A DNA stretch of 64,000 nucleotides from Campylobacter concisus (GCF_015230015.1 NZ_JAAKZC010000003.1:1-64000); one strand, 5' to 3'; shown: positions 27,354-37,158, counted from the first letter of the stretch. Numbers and translations: made by a program. The notes: generated from the letters alone by a model not told the origin.

Positions 27354-29465
27354 TTGAGTAAATTTCGCGTTAGCATCGCACTTTGTTTTGCGATTTCAGC
27401 TTTAAATGGCGCTGATGTAAATTTAGAAGGCGTGAGCGTAGAAGATAGCGCGGATGATGGTTACAGGGCGACAACGAGCGAAGTTGGCAAGACAAATACA
27501 CCTATTCTCGAGATACCGCAGACCGTAAACGTCGTGACAACCCAGCAGTTAAAAGACAAAAAGCCAGAGACACTAGCCGAGAGCCTTCAAAACGTGAGCG
27601 GCATAAGCTACGCAAACTCGACTGGAGGGATATTTGACGCAGTTTTGAAACGTGGATTTGGCAAAAACAGAGATGGGTCGATCATGCGAAATGGCATTTC
27701 AGCTGGCGTTAGACATAGTTTTAATGCAACCGTGCAAACAGTAGAGATGCTAAAAGGGCCAGCTAGCTTGCTTTACGGCGTGCAAGACCCTGGCGGGATC
27801 ATAAATTTAGTTACCAAAAAACCGCTTTACGACTTTAGTCATGAAATTTACGCTGGTGCTGGCAACAACCACTACTACAACTATGGCTTTGATAGCACCG
27901 GACCTATCGGAGAAAGTGGCTTTGCATATAGATTTATTTTCGATCAAAGTGGCAAACACTACTGGCGAGAGTATGGCAAATTTAAATCCCTACTCGTAGC
28001 TCCAAGTATCAGCTACAAAGGCGACGACTACCGCATCGACGCTGCCTACTCATACGGACGCTACACCGATCCGCTTGACCGCGGTAGCTATATGGTGACA
28101 AACAAAACTGCCGCATATAAAAACTGGGACGGCAAATTTCTACTAAGCGATCCAAAAAAGAGGCTCGATGAGAAATTTAACGAGATAAAGGGCGAAATTC
28201 ACACATTTGATGTCGGTTTCGAGAAAAATTTGAGCGAAAATTGGCTTTTAAAAGCAAACTACGCCTTTACAAGATCAATGCACGAGTACGGACAAATGAG
28301 GGTTAGAAATTTTGCTCCAGCAACTGGCTTAGTCACTAGAGAAAATTCTTACTATTACGATTTTGAGCACAGAACTCACGCTGGCGGGATAAATTTAAAC
28401 GGCATAGTTGAAACTGGCCCCATCTCGCATAACCTAATAACAGGCGTGGATCTAAAAGAGGAGCTTCGCCGCAGGGCAAATTCTTACAGAAGTCAAGGCG
28501 GAGCAAATAACGTAAATTTATACAACCTTGTATTTGGCACCGCCTCTTTAGTAAAAACACCAAATCAAAACGACAAGCAGTATCAAAGGATACGCAGCAT
28601 CGGCATATACGTGCAAGATAATATAAATTTAACCGAAAATCTAATCTACGCGCTCGGCTTAAGATATGAGTACTACGATCAGCTTGGTGGCAAGGGCGAG
28701 CCATTTAAAACAGCTACCGACAGCCATGGCGGCAAGCTGATATATCAAACTGGCCTTCTTTATCTACTAAATAAAGAGTGGTCGGTCTATGTGAACTACG
28801 CTCAAAGCTTTAAGCCGCAAATATCTATGAATGACGATCTTGGCTCGCTAGACCCTGAAGAGGGCAACTCTATCGAGCTTGGAAGCAAATTTCAAAACGA
28901 TAGCATTACAGCTACTGCAGCCATTTTTGATATCAAAAAGAAAAACGTAGCCTACAGCCTAAACAACATCACTTACGCAAGTGGAGAGGTGCGCTCACGT
29001 GGCTTTGAGCTAGACGCAAACGGCAAAATAACAAAGGGGCTTACTTTAGGGACGAGCTACGCTTACACAAAGACAAAGACTCTAAAAGACGAGGAGAACA
29101 CTTGGAAGGTTGGCAAGCCATTTGACGCCACACCAAAGCACCAAGCAAGCTTGCTCGCAAACTACGACTTTACCCACCTTGGGCTAAAGGGCTTTAGACT
29201 AGGCGGTGGGGCTAGATACTTTGGCTCATGGTTTGCCTACTCAAATTCTGGTGACGCATACAAGATGCCTCATGCTGTGACTTATGACGCATTTGCAAGC
29301 TACACAACTAAAAATTCAGGCTATGAGACAAATTTCCAGTTTAATGTGAAAAATTTGACTGATAAAATTTACTACACTTCTTACAACTCAGAGGGCAAAA
29401 ATATCCTAGCCATCGTGCCAGGATATGGCAGGCAGTTTATGCTCACCGCATCGGTTAAATTTTAG
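27354..29465 (+). CDS. TonB-dependent siderophore receptor
   Basis: Outer-membrane receptor of 703 residues for a ferric siderophore. It has a signal peptide (first 20, ending LNGA) and a plug domain: EIPQTVNVVTTQQLKDKK, then RGFGKNRDGSIMRNG and MLKGPASLLYGVQDPGGIIN. A 22-strand beta barrel ends in the terminal aromatic-type strand LTASVKF. The plug pattern is that of the FhuA/FpvA-like siderophore class rather than haem receptors. The start is TTG at 27354, nine bases beyond a perfect AAAGGAG. It is monocistronic, with a Fur-like site upstream and a terminator downstream. The siderophore is not identifiable. Confidence 0.93.
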   Translation: MSKFRVSIALCFAISALNGADVNLEGVSVEDSADDGYRATTSEVGKTNTPILEIPQTVNVVTTQQLKDKKPETLAESLQNVSGISYANSTGGIFDAVLKRGFGKNRDGSIMRNGISAGVRHSFNATVQTVEMLKGPASLLYGVQDPGGIINLVTKKPLYDFSHEIYAGAGNNHYYNYGFDSTGPIGESGFAYRFIFDQSGKHYWREYGKFKSLLVAPSISYKGDDYRIDAAYSYGRYTDPLDRGSYMVTNKTAAYKNWDGKFLLSDPKKRLDEKFNEIKGEIHTFDVGFEKNLSENWLLKANYAFTRSMHEYGQMRVRNFAPATGLVTRENSYYYDFEHRTHAGGINLNGIVETGPISHNLITGVDLKEELRRRANSYRSQGGANNVNLYNLVFGTASLVKTPNQNDKQYQRIRSIGIYVQDNINLTENLIYALGLRYEYYDQLGGKGEPFKTATDSHGGKLIYQTGLLYLLNKEWSVYVNYAQSFKPQISMNDDLGSLDPEEGNSIELGSKFQNDSITATAAIFDIKKKNVAYSLNNITYASGEVRSRGFELDANGKITKGLTLGTSYAYTKTKTLKDEENTWKVGKPFDATPKHQASLLANYDFTHLGLKGFRLGGGARYFGSWFAYSNSGDAYKMPHAVTYDAFASYTTKNSGYETNFQFNVKNLTDKIYYTSYNSEGKNILAIVPGYGRQFMLTASVKF

Positions 29466-29466
29466 T

Positions 29467-29500
29467 TTCACTAAGCCTTTTGGCTTGGTGAATTTTCTTT
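29467..29500 (+). terminator. terminator of the TonB receptor gene
   Basis: An 11-base-pair stem with one wobble (TTCACTAAGCC / GGCTTGGTGAA, loop TTTT) is followed by TTTTCTTT, right after the stop codon. Confidence 0.85.
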
Positions 29501-29548
29501 AAATTTAGCTATTTTTGTTAAAATCGCCACAAAATTTAAAGGAAATTT

Positions 29549-30814
29549 ATGAAACAAACCATCACAGAAAAAATATTTTCAGATCATGTTGGCAAAGAGG
29601 TAAGCGCAGGAGAGATCATCGAGAGCAAGATCGATATGATCATAGGTAACGACATCACGACGCCTATTTCGATCAAGCAGTTTGAGCGAAGTGGCGCTAA
29701 AAAGCTAGCCAACCCAGACGGCTTTGCCATCGTGATGGACCACTACATCCCAACAAAGGACATCCTAAGCGCAAATCAAGCCAAAATTTCACGAGAATTT
29801 GCCTACAAACACGACCTTAAAAACTATTTTGACGAAAAAGATATGGGTATCGAGCACGCGCTTTTGCCTGAAAAAGGTCTAGTCATCCCAGGCGACGTCA
29901 TCATCGGCGCAGACAGCCACACCTGTACGCACGGCGCTCTTGGAGCCTTTAGCACCGGCATGGGTAGCACCGACCTAGCTTATGCGATGATCACTGGTAA
30001 AAACTGGTTTAAAGTGCCTGAGAGCATCAAGGTTGTCTTTAAGGGCAAACTTGATAAGCACGTCTATGGTAAGGACCTCATCCTTGAGATCATCCGCCAA
30101 ATAGGCGTTGATGGCGCACTTTACAAGGCACTTGAGTTTAGTGGCGAGGTGATAGAGGGCCTTAGCATGGATGATAGATTTTCAATGTGTAACATGGCTA
30201 TCGAAGCTGGCGCAAAGAGCGGTATCATCGCAGTTGATGAGATCACAAAAGAGTTTTTAAAAGATAAAAATTTACGCGATAAACCAAAATTTTTCTACTC
30301 AGACGAGGGCGCAAAATACGACAAAATTTTAGAGATAGATGTCACAAACCTTGATCCAGTCATCGCATATCCATTTTTGCCAAGCAACGGCAAGAGCGTA
30401 AGACAGGCAGTTCATGACGATCTAGCTATCGATCAGGCATTTATCGGCTCATGCACAAATGGCCGTCTAAGCGACCTTCGCATCGCTGCTGAGATACTAA
30501 AAGGCAAAAAAGTAGCCCGCAAAACAAGGCTCATCATCACTCCAGCGACGCAAAAGATCGCAAGAGCTGCTGAAAAAGAGGGGCTTATCGACATTTTCAT
30601 CGAAGCTGGTGCGGTTGTAAGCAACCCAACTTGTGGCGCTTGTCTTGGCGGATATATGGGCATTTTAGGCGCAAATGAGCGCTGTATCTCAACGACAAAT
30701 AGAAATTTCGTCGGCCGTATGGGCGATAGAACGAGTGAAATTTATCTAGCTAACTCGGCTGTTGTAGCGGCGAGCGCAATAGCAGGTAAAATAGCCGATC
30801 CGCGCGATCTTTAG
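29549..30814 (+). CDS. leuC: 3-isopropylmalate dehydratase large subunit
   Basis: Aconitase-family large subunit of 421 residues, the short HacA/LeuC type. The [4Fe-4S] cysteines are visible in GSCTNGRLSD (about 297) and NPTCGACLGG (about 357-366). Substrate motifs include DSHTCTHGALGAF and GMGSTDLAYA. It interconverts 2- and 3-isopropylmalate in leucine synthesis and needs LeuD. No leuD is adjacent: a terminator follows at once, so the small subunit must be encoded elsewhere. The length also suits homoaconitase, but Campylobacter context favours leuC. Confidence 0.9.
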   Translation: MKQTITEKIFSDHVGKEVSAGEIIESKIDMIIGNDITTPISIKQFERSGAKKLANPDGFAIVMDHYIPTKDILSANQAKISREFAYKHDLKNYFDEKDMGIEHALLPEKGLVIPGDVIIGADSHTCTHGALGAFSTGMGSTDLAYAMITGKNWFKVPESIKVVFKGKLDKHVYGKDLILEIIRQIGVDGALYKALEFSGEVIEGLSMDDRFSMCNMAIEAGAKSGIIAVDEITKEFLKDKNLRDKPKFFYSDEGAKYDKILEIDVTNLDPVIAYPFLPSNGKSVRQAVHDDLAIDQAFIGSCTNGRLSDLRIAAEILKGKKVARKTRLIITPATQKIARAAEKEGLIDIFIEAGAVVSNPTCGACLGGYMGILGANERCISTTNRNFVGRMGDRTSEIYLANSAVVAASAIAGKIADPRDL

Positions 30815-30823
30815 AAATTAACG

Positions 30824-30844
30824 GCTCGTCTAGCGAGCGTTTTT
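30824..30844 (+). terminator. terminator of leuC
   Basis: Stem GCTCG/CGAGC with loop TCTAG is followed by GTTTTT, ten bases after the leuC stop. The stretch from here to 31098 shows no gene. Confidence 0.75.
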
Positions 30845-31098
30845 AACGGAGCTAGTAAAAATTTAGCTCGATAGACTAAAATGTCTTATCTTTGCTAAAT
30901 TTTTACGTCGCTTCTGCTTGCAGTTGCGACTGCAATGGGAGCAAAGCCTTAAACCCATCTCACGATACTTTGCCTTATCTTTTTCACAAAATTTAGTGAA
31001 ATTCCTTCTGTAAATTTCGTCACAAGATACAAATTTATATTAAAATTCTGCTACTTTGGTTTTTGTTTACTACAAATTTATAAATTTCGGATTTGAAA

Positions 31099-31822
31099 AT
31101 GCAAAATATCGATACCATCGTCGAAGTTAGCGAATATAAAGGGCAAAAAAGCCTTATCATAAACTGGTACGCAGCTAGGCGATAGCTTTACGCCGCAGTA
31201 TAAAACCGCGAAGCAAAAAAGAGCTTTGCTTGATCAGTGGTGTGAATTTTTAAGAAGCGAGCCAGATACGTTTAACGAGCTTAACTTTTGCACAAAAATG
31301 CCGCAAGAGCTCCTTGACGCGGTGTGCTGTCAAAGAAATTTAAAAAGCCTTCATATCAAATGGGGCTCATACGAGGAACTTGACGCACTGGCTAGCCTCT
31401 CTCACCTAAAGTCTCTTTTTATAGGCTCAGGAGCAAGAGTGAAAAGTATAGCACCGATCGCTGAATTAACCGGACTTGAGAACCTATATGTTGAGAATTT
31501 TCAAAAGATAAATGAATACTCTGCATTTTCAAATTTGCAAAATTTAAAGAGCTTAGAGATCAGCGGCGACGGACTTTCGCCTAAATTTATTCACATAGAT
31601 AGCTTAGAGTTTTTACGCCAAATGCCTAAGCTTACCAGCCTCGTGATCTTAGTAGCAAGACTAAAAAGCAAGGACTATTCGCCCATTTTATCTCTAAAAG
31701 AGCTCACTCATCTTAGCTTGCCGCCACAGCACGCACTTTTTGGCCTTTTTGACGAGCTTAGCTCCTTGCCAAATTTAAAAACCGGTCTTTTAAAAGAGAG
31801 GGCTGAAATTTACAAAAAGTAA
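31099..31822 (+). pseudogene. leucine-rich-repeat protein gene broken by a frameshift
   Basis: An ATG at 31099 opens a frame (MQNIDTIVEVSEYKGQKS...) that stops at a TAG near 31183. The sequence just before the stop reads on sensibly in the +1 frame (TGTQLGDSFTPQYKTAK), straight into a 198-residue frame ending at 31822. Removing one A near 31160-31165 would give a single protein of about 240 residues. The second part has five or so leucine-rich repeats (LKSLHIKWG, LKSLFIGSG, LENLYVENF, LKSLEISGDG, LTSLVILVA). It has no signal peptide. Function is unknown. A TTG at 31226 could start the truncated form. Confidence 0.65.
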
Positions 31823-32008
31823 AGCCATCTATAAATTTTAAAAAGTTGTAGTAGCTGGGTTTCCGCTAAATTTGCCATGTTTATTCTTGTTTTATCAAAA
31901 TGTACTCAAATTAACAAGCCTTTTAATGAGTTGTCTATAAATTTAAAACAAGATGAGTTAGAAAATTTGGTTATACTTTTGTAATTTTTGAAATTTAAAA
32001 GGATAAAA

Positions 32009-32584
32009 ATGCAAACTTGCATCATTTTAGCAGGTGGCAAGAGCTCACGCATGGGGCAGGATAAGACACTTTTGCCATTTGGGGGCTTTGAAACGCTCAC
32101 GCACTACCAAGTCTCTAAATTTAGCAAAGTCTTTGATGAGGTTTTTGTAAGCTCTAAATTTGAGAAATTTACTCCACCGCTAAAGCTCATAAAAGATGAG
32201 AGCAGTGAGGAGTATTCGCCGATGTTAGCGCTTTACTCTGTGCTTAAAAGCTTTGATCATAGCGTCTTTATCATCCCAGCTGATATGCCATTTTTTGATC
32301 TTGTAAGTCTTGACGAGCTGGCTAAATTTAAAGATGAATTTGACATGGTCGTAGCTGGCGATGATGAGCATATCCACTCGCTTTGTGGCTTTTTTAGCCC
32401 AAATTTAGCCACATTAGCCAAAGAGCTTTATCTAAAAAATGAGCATAAAATAGGTCTTTTAAGAAAAAGTTGTAAGCTTAAGGTGGTAAATTTTGAAAAT
32501 AAAGAGCAGTTTTTTAACGTAAATTTCCCGGAAGAATACAAAATAGCAAACGAAATTCAAAAAAAGGAGCAAAAAGATGCCTAA
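32009..32584 (+). CDS. mobA: molybdenum cofactor guanylyltransferase
   Basis: MobA joins GMP to molybdopterin to give the bis-MGD cofactor used by DMSO-reductase-type enzymes. The nucleotidyltransferase signature LAGGKSSRMGQDKTLLPFGG lies at residues 7-26, and the metal-binding PADMPF at about 90. I start it at the ATG at 32009, preceded by AAAAGGA, giving 191 residues; an upstream in-frame start would add seven residues with no ribosome site. It overlaps pldA by eight bases. The cofactor is needed by the TtrA-like enzyme 5 kb away. Confidence 0.92.
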   Translation: MQTCIILAGGKSSRMGQDKTLLPFGGFETLTHYQVSKFSKVFDEVFVSSKFEKFTPPLKLIKDESSEEYSPMLALYSVLKSFDHSVFIIPADMPFFDLVSLDELAKFKDEFDMVVAGDDEHIHSLCGFFSPNLATLAKELYLKNEHKIGLLRKSCKLKVVNFENKEQFFNVNFPEEYKIANEIQKKEQKDA

Positions 32585-33545
32585 ATTTATACTATTTTTG
32601 GCTCTTGGCTTTAGCCTTTTAACAGCAAGCGAACTTAACGAGTTTCAAAAGGCGCAAGCACTTGAGCAAAGTGGCGACATAAAAGGTGCTATGCAAATTT
32701 ATAAAAGCATTGCCGAAAACTCTATAAACGCGCAAAGTTTAGCCTCTCAGGCTAGTCTAAATGCCGAGCCAGCGACGCCAGAAGCAAAGGTAAAGCAGGC
32801 TAAGATCACACAAGAAAACAAGGCCGAGCATCATCTACAAAACGCACTTGGCATAGAACTTTATAAATTTAACTACCTTTTGCCAGTAACTTACGCCAAA
32901 AATATACCAAACGATAGCAGAAAGAGCGTTGAGACCAAGTTTCAAATAAGCCTTGCAAAGCCGCTATTTTATGACGTTTTCGGTCTTAGAGAGAGCCTTG
33001 TAGCGGCATATACGCAGACTTCGTGGTGGCAGATCACTAAAAAGTCATCGCCGTTTCGCGAGACAAACTATCAGCCAGAAATTTTCTTAAATTTCGCCTC
33101 ACCAAAATATCTAGAGAAAATCGGCGTCCAAAACCTAAAATTTGGCCTTTTGCATGAGTCAAACGGACGAGATGGCTCTAAATCAAGGAGCTGGAACAGA
33201 GCCTACGTGCAAAGTGACTTTGTTTATGGCAACTTTAGCGTTTCGCCAAGAGCTTGGATAGTCGTTGGCGACAAGGGCGATAATAAGGACATTTTAAAGT
33301 ATATCGGACACGGCGACGTAAGGCTTAGCTACAACCTAAACGACCACATCTTTAGTCTAATGCTAAGAAATAACTTACATTTTGATAAAACAAATAAAGG
33401 CGCGGCCGAACTTTCATATATGTTTCCGATATTTTCAACCGGCGTTTATGGCTATTTGCAGTATTTCACTGGATATGGCGAGAGCTTGATAGACTACAAC
33501 AGGCACACAGATAAGATCGGTCTTGGTTTTGTTATTTTAAAATAA
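32577..33545 (+). CDS. pldA: outer-membrane phospholipase A
   Basis: Outer-membrane phospholipase A (OMPLA), 322 residues. It has a signal peptide (first 18) and a helical, possibly TPR-like N-terminal extension (19-95) not found in E. coli PldA. A 12-strand beta barrel contains the active site HESNGRDGSKSRSWNR, whose His, Ser and Asn are the catalytic residues known from E. coli. The enzyme removes acyl chains from misplaced outer-membrane phospholipids. It overlaps mobA by eight bases and has its own terminator. In C. jejuni and C. coli PldA is linked to haemolysis. Confidence 0.93.
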   Translation: MPKFILFLALGFSLLTASELNEFQKAQALEQSGDIKGAMQIYKSIAENSINAQSLASQASLNAEPATPEAKVKQAKITQENKAEHHLQNALGIELYKFNYLLPVTYAKNIPNDSRKSVETKFQISLAKPLFYDVFGLRESLVAAYTQTSWWQITKKSSPFRETNYQPEIFLNFASPKYLEKIGVQNLKFGLLHESNGRDGSKSRSWNRAYVQSDFVYGNFSVSPRAWIVVGDKGDNKDILKYIGHGDVRLSYNLNDHIFSLMLRNNLHFDKTNKGAAELSYMFPIFSTGVYGYLQYFTGYGESLIDYNRHTDKIGLGFVILK

Positions 33546-33574
33546 ACTTAAATTTTTATCCAAAATAAATGGCT

Positions 33575-33610
33575 AAATTTGGGCAAATATTCATAAATTT
33601 GCTCAAATTT
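33575..33610 (+). terminator. terminator of mobA-pldA
   Basis: A 14-base-pair stem with one G-U pair (AAATTTGGGCAAAT / ATTTGCTCAAATTT) lies 30 bases after the pldA stop. There is only a weak T-run. Confidence 0.6.
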
Positions 33611-33712
33611 GTCAAATAAATTTAATTAATCAAAAAACTTAAAAAATCAGAAAAAATATAAGCAAAATTTGCTAAAATCCTCATCAATAATCTCACAACA
33701 AAAGGAGCTTTC

Positions 33713-35107
33713 ATGAGCGGAATGGCTTTGATCGTATGTTTTGTTATCTCGATCATACTTATGATCGTCATGATCTCAAAGCTCAAGGTGCACCCATTTT
33801 TGGCACTTATGAGTATATCTTTGGTGCTTGCGATCGTCGCAGGTATTGATCTATCCAAGATCCCAGCGATGATAGGCGTTGGATTTAGCGGTACGTTTAA
33901 GAGTATCGGCATCGTCATCATCTTTGGAACGATCATCGGCACAGTGCTTGAAAAAACGGGAGCTGCGCTAAAGCTAGCGGACATGGTCGTAAAGCTAGTC
34001 GGACAAAGACGCCCTGAGCTTGCTATGCTTATAATGGGCTGGGTTGTCGGCATACCAGTATTTTGCGATAGTGGTTTTGTCGTTTTAAACTCTATTCGCG
34101 AGGCGCTTTATAAGAAAATTTCAGCAAGTCCAGTTGCTATGTCAGTCGCTCTAAGTGGTGGCCTATACGCATCTCACGTCTTTATCCCACCAACTCCTGG
34201 TCCGATAGCTGCTGCTGGCACACTTGGCCTTGGCGGAAATTTACTTCTTGTCATCATTATGGGTGCAGTAGTTTCGGTGCCTGTTTTGGTAGCTGTTTAT
34301 TTCTTTTCAAAAAGCATCGCTAAAAGCGTAACTATCAGCGAGAAAGAGGCTGATGCTACGATAACAGCTAGCTACGATGAGCTTTTAAAGAAATTTGGCA
34401 AATTGCCTAGCGGATTTTTAAGCCTTGCTCCTATCATCATGCCTATCATCTTCATGGCGGTTGGCTCTGTGATCGATGTTTTGGCAAAGCAAGGCATGCT
34501 TGATAAAGCTACACTTTTACCAAAAGTATTTTTATTTTTAGGTAACCCTATCATTGCGCTTGCTATCGGCGTGATCTTTTGTGTATTTTTACTAGCTGAA
34601 ACTAAAAAAATGAGAGAATTTGACCACATCACAAACGAATCATTAAAGATAGCTGGTCCGATACTCTTTATCACCGCAGCTGGCGGCGTTTTAGGCAACG
34701 TCATCACTGAGGCAGGATTTGTAAATTTCATAAAAGAAAATGCCTCAGCTATAAAAGCGGTAGGAATTTTCTTCCCATTCATCATCTCAGCCGCCCTAAA
34801 AACAGCTCAAGGAAGCTCGACCGTGGCTATCATCACGACAGCCTCTATCATGGGCGCATTTAGCGATGGCAACTCGCTCATGCACATACTTGGCTTTACG
34901 AGCGAAATTTCAGCCGCACTTTGTGTCATGGCGATAGCATCTGGTGCGATGTGCGTATCTCACGCAAACGACAGCTACTTCTGGGTCGTGACAAACTTTA
35001 GTAAGATGACCGCAGATCAAGGTTACCGCACGCAAACAGCGATGACATTTATCATGGGCGTTGTTGGAATGATCAGCGTTTATATACTATCTTTGGTGCT
35101 TTTATGA
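33713..35107 (+). CDS. GntP-family permease, probably glycerate importer
   Basis: Inner-membrane transporter of 464 residues with about 12-14 helices, of the gluconate:H+ symporter (GntP) family. Recognisable segments are GFGVGFSGTFKSIG-like near residue 50, PVFCDSGFVVLNSIREAL (about 113-130) and HVFIPPTPGPIAAAG (about 155-169). The family carries gluconate, glycerate or related sugar acids. Its stop overlaps the start of glycerate kinase by four bases, so D-glycerate is the likely substrate. A TAAAAT box near 33673 may be its -10. Confidence 0.9.
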   Translation: MSGMALIVCFVISIILMIVMISKLKVHPFLALMSISLVLAIVAGIDLSKIPAMIGVGFSGTFKSIGIVIIFGTIIGTVLEKTGAALKLADMVVKLVGQRRPELAMLIMGWVVGIPVFCDSGFVVLNSIREALYKKISASPVAMSVALSGGLYASHVFIPPTPGPIAAAGTLGLGGNLLLVIIMGAVVSVPVLVAVYFFSKSIAKSVTISEKEADATITASYDELLKKFGKLPSGFLSLAPIIMPIIFMAVGSVIDVLAKQGMLDKATLLPKVFLFLGNPIIALAIGVIFCVFLLAETKKMREFDHITNESLKIAGPILFITAAGGVLGNVITEAGFVNFIKENASAIKAVGIFFPFIISAALKTAQGSSTVAIITTASIMGAFSDGNSLMHILGFTSEISAALCVMAIASGAMCVSHANDSYFWVVTNFSKMTADQGYRTQTAMTFIMGVVGMISVYILSLVLL

Positions 35108-36234
35108 GAATTTTGGTTGCGATAGATTCATTAAAAGGCTCGCTAAGCTCGCTTGAGGCGGGCCTTGCTGTAAAAGAAGCCCTTGAAGACTTTTGTGACG
35201 TCGTCGTAAAGCCAGTGGCTGACGGCGGCGAGGGCAGCGTGGAGGCTATGGCTGATGCGCTTGATGCGAAATTTATAGATACCATTGTAAAAAACCCGCT
35301 TGGTACTGAAATTTTAGCTAGATATGCCCTAAAAGACGACCTCGCCATACTCGAGATGTCAAGCGCTTCAGGACTTACTCTCATAAATCCTGATGAGAGA
35401 AATCCTATGAAAACTAGCACATTTGGCTTTGGTCAGATGATAAAAGATGCCATTAGTAAGGGTGCTAGGAAATTTATCATAGGTATTGGTGGAAGTGCGA
35501 CAAATGACGCTGGCACAGGCATGCTAAGCGCTCTTGGATTTAAATTTTATGATAAAAATGGTGTTTTGCTTGAGGGTAAAGGCGAGGATCTAGCTCAAAT
35601 TTGCGAGTTTTCAGATGAAGAAGCGCTAAAAGAGCTAAAAGAGTGCGAATTTTTAATCGCCTGTGACGTGGATAATCCACTCTACGGCCAAAAGGGTGCA
35701 GCCTACGTATATGCTCCACAAAAGGGTGCAAATGGTCGTATGGTAAAGCAGCTTGATGAGGGGCTAAAACACTTTGCAGGGCTTGTTAAAGAGAAAAATG
35801 GTACTAAATTTCACACGCAAAAGGGCGCTGGAGCAGCTGGCGGACTTGGCTTTGCTTTTGTGGCATTTTTGGGTGCAAAGCTTAGGCCTGGTATCGAGAT
35901 CATCACGCAGACAATAGCACTTGAAGATGAGATAAAAAAGGCTGATCTTGTCATCACTGGCGAGGGCCGCATGGACTTTCAAAGCTCTATGGGCAAGACC
36001 CCAACAGGCGTGGCAAAGATAGCTAAAAGGCACCACAAGCCAGTCATCGCGCTTGCTGGAAGTGTGCAAAGGTGCGCTAAAGACTGCCATAAGCACGGCA
36101 TTGATGCGTATTTTTGCATACTAAATGAGCCAGCCACACTAGAAGAGGCCATGCGAAAAGATAATGCCATTAGAAATTTAAAGATGACAGCCGAGCAAGT
36201 TGTCCACCTTTATATGCTAAACCGCAAAGCATAA
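35104..36234 (+). CDS. glycerate kinase
   Basis: GarK/GlxK-type kinase of 376 residues phosphorylating D-glycerate to 2-phosphoglycerate, which enters glycolysis at enolase. Family motifs include the N-terminal AIDSLKGSLSS, KPVADGGEGSVEA (about 39-51), GIGGSATNDAGTG (about 128-140) and DLVITGEGRMDFQSS (about 280-294). It is co-translated with the GntP permease (four-base overlap), forming a two-gene glycerate uptake unit. Residues about 23-230 are duplicated as a broken inverted copy at 40203-40825. Confidence 0.93.
   Translation: MRILVAIDSLKGSLSSLEAGLAVKEALEDFCDVVVKPVADGGEGSVEAMADALDAKFIDTIVKNPLGTEILARYALKDDLAILEMSSASGLTLINPDERNPMKTSTFGFGQMIKDAISKGARKFIIGIGGSATNDAGTGMLSALGFKFYDKNGVLLEGKGEDLAQICEFSDEEALKELKECEFLIACDVDNPLYGQKGAAYVYAPQKGANGRMVKQLDEGLKHFAGLVKEKNGTKFHTQKGAGAAGGLGFAFVAFLGAKLRPGIEIITQTIALEDEIKKADLVITGEGRMDFQSSMGKTPTGVAKIAKRHHKPVIALAGSVQRCAKDCHKHGIDAYFCILNEPATLEEAMRKDNAIRNLKMTAEQVVHLYMLNRKA
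35172..35793 (+). repeat. left arm of long inverted repeat (inside glycerate kinase gene)
   Basis: This part of the glycerate kinase gene is repeated in reverse orientation at about 40203-40825. The two arms differ mostly at third codon positions and look about nine-tenths identical by eye. Together they bracket the ttr-like operon, so homologous recombination between them could invert the 36-40 kb segment. Confidence 0.85.
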
Positions 36235-36238
36235 ATTT

Positions 36239-36269
36239 AAAAAGATAGAAGTTAAATTTCTATCTTTTT
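36239..36269 (+). terminator. terminator of the glycerate operon
   Basis: A perfect 12-base-pair stem (AAAAAGATAGAA / TTCTATCTTTTT) with a 7-base loop; the right arm ends in a T-run. It lies right after the glycerate kinase stop. Confidence 0.85.
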
Positions 36270-36420
36270 ACTTAAATTTTACTATCCAAATTTCTGCCTT
36301 TTAAGTGCTACCAAAATTCTCAAAATTTAATACATTTTGCAAAAATATAAAATAAACTTTATAAAAAAAATTTACTATGTTAAAATAAGAAAAACTTCTA
36401 AAAAGAAAGGAGAATTTCTT

Positions 36421-37158
36421 ATGCAACAGACCCTAAACTCTCGTCGCAGCTTCATCACAGCTGCAGGACTGTTTTTCGCTACGACTGCGCTAAAGGCAGC
36501 ACCAAAGGACTTTGGCGGTAGTGGCGTTCGCTACGGCATGGCGATAGATCTAACAAGATGTGTTGGCTGTCAGTCATGTACTATGAGCTGTATGTTAGAA
36601 AACGACGTTCAACCAGGTGCTTTTAGGACCATCGTCTCTGAGTACGAGGCAAAAGATAAAAGCGGTAAAATGGCGGTCATTGCGTCACTTCCAAGACTTT
36701 GCAACCACTGCAACAAACCAGCCTGTATCGACGTTTGTCCAACTGGCGCAAGCTACCAAAGAAGCAACGGCATCGTAAAGATCGACACAAAAGAGTGCAT
36801 AGGCTGTGCGCTTTGTGTGGAGGCCTGTCCATATCACGCAAGATATCTTAGCTTGCATACCTACAAGGCCGATAAATGCACCTTCTGCGACCACAGACTA
36901 AGAGCGGGACTTCAGCCAGCATGCGTAGAGAGCTGTGTGGGTGGTAGCCGTATAATAGGCGATCTTAACGATCCTAACTCAAATATCAGAAAATTTCTAG
37001 CCACACATGAGACTATGGTCATAGATAGCCCTAAAAATACAAATCCACAGGTGTTTTACCACGGCGTCAGCGAAATTTTGGCTAAAAACGATAAGAAACT
37101 CGAGCTTGAAAACGGATATCAAAAGGTTATCAGCTGGAGCGAAGAGATAGCGCAGTAA
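36421..37158 (+). CDS. TtrB-like four-cluster ferredoxin subunit
   Basis: Electron-transfer subunit of 245 residues with four cysteine groups for [4Fe-4S] clusters: CVGCQSCTMSC, CNHCNKPACIDVC, CIGCALCVEAC and CTFC...CVESC. An N-terminal twin-arginine signal (SRRSFITAAG) exports it. I start it at the ATG at 36421, nine bases after AAAGGAG; a longer frame from 36337 adds a non-signal-like extension without a ribosome site. It precedes the molybdoenzyme by 12 bases. It is most like TtrB of tetrathionate reductase. No NrfD/TtrC membrane subunit is encoded nearby. A TAAAAT near 36381 may be the -10. Confidence 0.88.
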   Translation: MQQTLNSRRSFITAAGLFFATTALKAAPKDFGGSGVRYGMAIDLTRCVGCQSCTMSCMLENDVQPGAFRTIVSEYEAKDKSGKMAVIASLPRLCNHCNKPACIDVCPTGASYQRSNGIVKIDTKECIGCALCVEACPYHARYLSLHTYKADKCTFCDHRLRAGLQPACVESCVGGSRIIGDLNDPNSNIRKFLATHETMVIDSPKNTNPQVFYHGVSEILAKNDKKLELENGYQKVISWSEEIAQ

